From Ailurus styani (Eukaryota > Chordata > Mammalia > Carnivora > Ailuridae), in contig LNAC01001224.1 of assembly GCA_002007465.1 (NCBI GenBank), positions 218,831 to 282,830 of the forward strand: 64,000 nt of DNA. The letters run 5' to 3'. The notes under the pieces are model-generated. The model was not told the origin of the DNA. It did not search any database and worked only from the letters and a program-made list of their open reading frames with translations. Shown one piece after another: positions 60,591 to 64,000 of the stretch; within the stretch, counting starts at the first letter, position 1, and every line of letters starts with the position of its first letter. A program made the position numbers and the translations under genes.

Positions 60591-60837
60591 AAATAGTATG
60601 ATGACGCTCATGATGCTGATGATGACAGCGAATGTTTCCAAAGCAGCTTCTGTGAACAATGTCCTGACCTACCCACTCATTTATGTTTTGGAGGCAGCGA
60701 TTTCTGTCCATATTTCTTTCATTAACTTAAGTCTCAAACTGAGAAATGTACCTCTATTTAATACATTTCCTTTTTTGAACATAATGGTGAACATACCCAC
60801 AGGACCGTGTGAACATCAATCAAACAATGCTAGTATC

Positions 60838-61085
60838 AGTAATTGTAACAGGATTTTTTGAGTGTTTACTAGGTGCAAAGTACTTTGTGGTCACATTTTT
60901 GTTGTTGTTGTTGTTGTTAAATTCTTACTACAGCTCAGTAACTCCAAGGATACTGATTTCCCCATTTCATGAATTAGGAAACAATGGGATGGAGTGGTTG
61001 ATTATATAGCTCAAGATCAATATGCTAAAAAATTTGCCTGAACCAGAATTCAAATCTAAGCCTGTCTCACCCAAAGCCTTTGTGC
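60838..61085 (-). mobile_element. MIR element
   Basis: Antisense MIR: 'ttgagtgtttactaggtgca', a (GTT)n insertion at about 60900-60918, 'catttcatgaattaggaaac', 'gaaccagaattcaaatctaag'. It is the intact counterpart of the cut MIR at 23505. Confidence 0.82.
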
Positions 61086-61270
61086 ATTATCAAACCCTTG
61101 TTGTAGCTGCTTACTATAACCAGACAACAAATTAAAATTTTTAAAGTCCTCTCTAATCTTTGGGATTTTCTTCTCGAAACCCTTTCACCTTCATTGCTTG
61201 AACCAATGTGTCGATTGACTGGTCTTCGTAGATAGGCCAGGCTGAAAATGTGCACGTCTACAAAGAACCA

Positions 61271-61814
61271 GCTAGTGACTAGTCAGTAATGTGTAACTCC
61301 ATGAATGTTTTGATTCCCCCATAACAGGAAATTTCTTTGAAATTATTTTCTCCTCCATCAGCAATAGTTTGTACATAAGGAATGACCTGTGGCATATATA
61401 GTAGTATTTTCCCCAATAAGTAAATAACAAATATTTTTGACATGAATATGTGCTCATCCTGCTGTATCCATTTAAAAAAAGAAAGAAAAACACTTCACTA
61501 AGGGAAAAAAGTTCAAGACAGGTGAAAAACTATTTTTTTAAGTAGCTTGCCAGTAGCCACATAACAGTAAGCTGTAGAATAAAATTCTCAAACGCAGCTC
61601 TTCTGTTTTTACTCCACAAGCATATTTTCAACAGTACTTAAAGTTTGGAAGCTTATACTATTCCCAGGCTTTTTTCTTCTGTTGCCATGGCAGGAAAGGG
61701 CACCAGCATTTATCAGAAGCCATCAACCTATCAGAGGCTGTGCCCTGTGCTCCTGTGTGGTGTGCCAAAAGAACAAAAGGACATGAATCAGAATAGCACA
61801 TCCACGATTTTAAT
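61271..61814. other. Spacer with MIR remnant
   Basis: No gene recognised. 61535-61630 ('aagtagcttgccagtagccac') resembles the antisense 3' part of a MIR. Confidence 0.45.
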
Positions 61815-62245
61815 CATGTGCCAGTACCTACGGTCTTGAGGATTACAGCATTGTAATAGAGTTCAAAGTCCACAATTGTGATACCACCAGTTTGGGTTTT
61901 CTTTTTCAACACTCCTTCAGCAATTTGGGGTCTTTTCCAGTCCCATTCAAATTTTAGGATGATTTGTTCTAGCTCTGTGAAAAATAGTTGATGATATTTT
62001 GGTAGACATTGCATTGAATCTGTAGGGTGACTATGTAGCAAAGACTGTTTAACAGTACTTCTTCTCCAGTCCATGGGCATGGAATGTTTTTCCATTCCTC
62101 TGTGTCTTCTTCAATTTCTTTCACGAGTGTTCTATAGTTTTCGGAATACTATAGAAGTATTTCTTTGGTTAGTGTATTTCTAAGTGTCTTGTGGTTTTGG
62201 GTGCGATGGTCAATGGGATTGAGACCTTAATTTGTCTTTCTCCAA
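61815..62245 (-). mobile_element. L1 ORF2 fragment, antisense
   Basis: Antisense L1: minus-strand translation gives [47 protein letters not shown] sequence in pieces, which is ORF2 between RT and the C terminus. It abuts a sense L1 at about 62246. Confidence 0.87.
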
Positions 62246-63210
62246 ACAAAACCACAAATGAAATGTCATTTCATATCTGTTAAAATACCCAGTACCAAAA
62301 AGATAAGACATAACAAGTATTAGTAAGGATGGGGAGAAAGGGAACCCTTCTTCACCGATGGGAAGAATGTAAATTCCTACAGTCAGGATGGAAAACATGA
62401 TGGACGTTCCTCAAAAAATTAAAATACCATATGATCCAACAACTGGACATCTGTGGATTTATCCAGAACTACTGAAATGAGGATCTCAAGGAATTCTTTG
62501 AACTCCTATGCTCTTTTCAGCATTATTCACAATAGCTAAGATGGGGAAACAACCTCAATGTCCATCAACACATGCATATCTTTAAAACAAGTAATTTAAT
62601 ATAGAGAGACATGGAATACTTCTTAGCATTAAAGAGGAAGGAAACCCTGTCATTTGTGGCAACATGGATGAAACGTGAGGGCATTACTCTAAGTAAAATG
62701 AGCCAGTGATAGAAGAAACACTACAATATTCCATTTATATGAAATATTTAATATAGTCCCACTCAAAGAACCAGAAAGCAAACAGTGTTTTCTGAAGCAG
62801 GGGAAAGGAAGGAAGGAGCAGTGATTGTTTAAATGATATGTATTTTTTAAATGGAAAGATGAAAAATTCCGGAGATGGTTGGTGGTGACGTTTGCACACA
62901 ATGTCAATGTACATAATGACAACGAACTGTACATTTCAAAATGGTTACGGGCACCTGGGAGGCTCTGTGGACTAAGTGTCTGTCTTCAGCTCGGGTCATG
63001 TTTCTAGGGTCCAGGGATCAAGTCCCTCATCTTGCTCCCTGATCAGCAGGCAGTCGGCTTCTCCCTCTCCCTCTGCCCCTCTGCTCATGCTCATTCTTTC
63101 TCTCTATCTAAAATAAATCTACAAAATCTTTAAAATTAAAAAATGAAACTGGTTCAAAAGGCAAATTTTATATTATGTGTATTTTACCATGATTAAAAAG
63201 AAAAACAAGA
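62246..63210 (+). mobile_element. Old L1 3' end before unit E
   Basis: Close match to 28738-29680 before unit C ('cagtaccaaaaagataagac', 'aacaagtattagtaaggatg'), including the SINE at the same place. Confidence 0.87.
62949..63137 (+). mobile_element. Unit-associated older Can-SINE
   Basis: Counterpart of 29438-29620: same head 'cacctgggaggctctgtgg' and same insertion point in the old L1. Confidence 0.9.
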
Positions 63211-64000
63211 AATTGGGACAGACTACAAGCGAGCAAAATTGTTAACTGTTGAGGACAGGGCTGAAGGCACTCTTTCCATTTGTGGTGCGGGATTTCAAGA
63301 CTATATCAGTTTCTGTAAAGGTAAACATTGATTTTTTTCAAGGTGATTTTGTGCAGGATGTCATCCAGCTCTTCAACATCCCAGAACCTGAGGGAGAAGG
63401 ATATAGTGGAGCCTCCTTTCTATACTGTTTCCATCCTCTTCCTCTGAATGTCTTTATATAAAATGTTTGCCTTGGTGTGACTGTCTCAATGTGGACCATG
63501 TGGAAACATGGCTCTTCACTATAAATCTCCACAATTCCTTCTTGTGGGATAGAGAGAAAAGCTATATTCCCAGGAAAACATCATGAGGATCTTTCATCTA
63601 CATACACACGCCAAAGGAAATTGATGGATCTATGGCTCATAAATTACCTAATCTTTGGTAGCTGAGAATACTGCCATCTGAGTCCCTGTTATCAGCCACT
63701 TATAAAAATGTCAGTCTCAGAGAGTGACATGGCACATAATCTTGAAAACTGGCATTTCCATTCTCAGGACAACTATATACTTAGAACAGTCACATTTTCA
63801 GTGAGAAACCCATTCTCTGAACTCTGACCTATGCCTAAAACCACCCACTATCCTCTACCAGGCTCAGTAATGTCAAAATGAACAACAAAGGCCTATCACG
63901 AAGCTTTCCTACTTTTCTCACCAAAATCTCATCCTAAATTACAGCCACAGCCACATGTCTCACCGAAGTACAACAGCATTTCTAAAACTGTCCTCTAAAG
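63211..64000 (+). repeat. Start of OR duplication unit E (cut by window edge)
   Basis: First 790 bases of a fifth unit, very similar to unit C from 29685 ('gaggacagggctgaaggcactctttc', 'gatttcaaga', 'gtgacatggcacataa'). By analogy an OR coding exon would start about 3.1-3.5 kb after 63211, outside the window. Confidence 0.85.

Larger units (their letters stand above)
51354..61270 (+). repeat. OR duplication unit D
   Basis: Colinear with units B and C: opening 'cagattgtgagtgagcaaaattg', OR gene 4, shared 3' flank, and an extension beyond 60600 that matches the right end of unit B. Enlarged by a twin-primed L1 (57775-59520), an L1 3' end (60025) and SINEs (54313, 55985, 60151). Confidence 0.83.

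Overview
This is a 64 kb piece of mammalian, carnivoran nuclear DNA. Its most abundant short repeats are tRNA-derived Can-SINEs with a tail built on AAATAAATAAAATCTT. Most have a 'gggttaaagcctctgcc' head, which I associate with mustelids (mink, ferret, marten, badger, otter); the family call is an inference. No bacterial-type operons, CRISPR arrays, viral genes or classical RNA genes were found.

The real genes are four intact, single-exon olfactory receptor (OR) genes, all on the + strand: 12448-13389, 19258-20187, 33018-33947 and 54836-55762. They encode proteins of 308-313 residues, close paralogues of the class II OR4C/OR4A-like type. A fifth, more diverged OR4-type copy at about 23589-24325 is a pseudogene. 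Each intact gene sits in a duplicated unit with about 3.1-3.5 kb of shared upstream DNA and up to several kb of shared downstream DNA. A fifth unit begins at about 63211 and runs off the window, so another OR gene may lie about 3 kb beyond the right edge.

Layout. 1-7262: left flank and a near full-length but dead L1 (copy 1). 7263-9285: spacer with an internally deleted antisense L1 and old repeats. 9286-13560: unit A with OR gene 1, cut off by a 5'-inverted (twin-primed) L1 at 13562-15515. 15516-23590: old L1 3' end and unit B with OR gene 2, ending in a MIR joined to the OR pseudogene. 24326-29680: spacer and an old L1 riddled with SINEs. 29685-36632: unit C with OR gene 3. 36633-42151: spacer in which I recognise no gene, with four MIR fragments and a GATA microsatellite. 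42152-50226: a second copy of the left flank plus L1 (copy 2), internally rearranged. 50282-61270: old L1 3' end and unit D with OR gene 4, again carrying a twin-primed L1. 61271-64000: spacer, L1 pieces, start of unit E.

The genes do not form a pathway. Each OR is expected to be chosen singly in olfactory sensory neurons and to signal through the olfactory G protein to adenylate cyclase. The window is a record of local duplication, L1/SINE bombardment and probable gene conversion. I found no new protein system. The most useful signals are a single-base stop loss in OR gene 1, a changed leader in OR gene 4, a possible short 5' UTR intron, an OR pseudogene joined to a MIR, several unusual L1 rearrangements, and one clear assembly join artefact at 4389.
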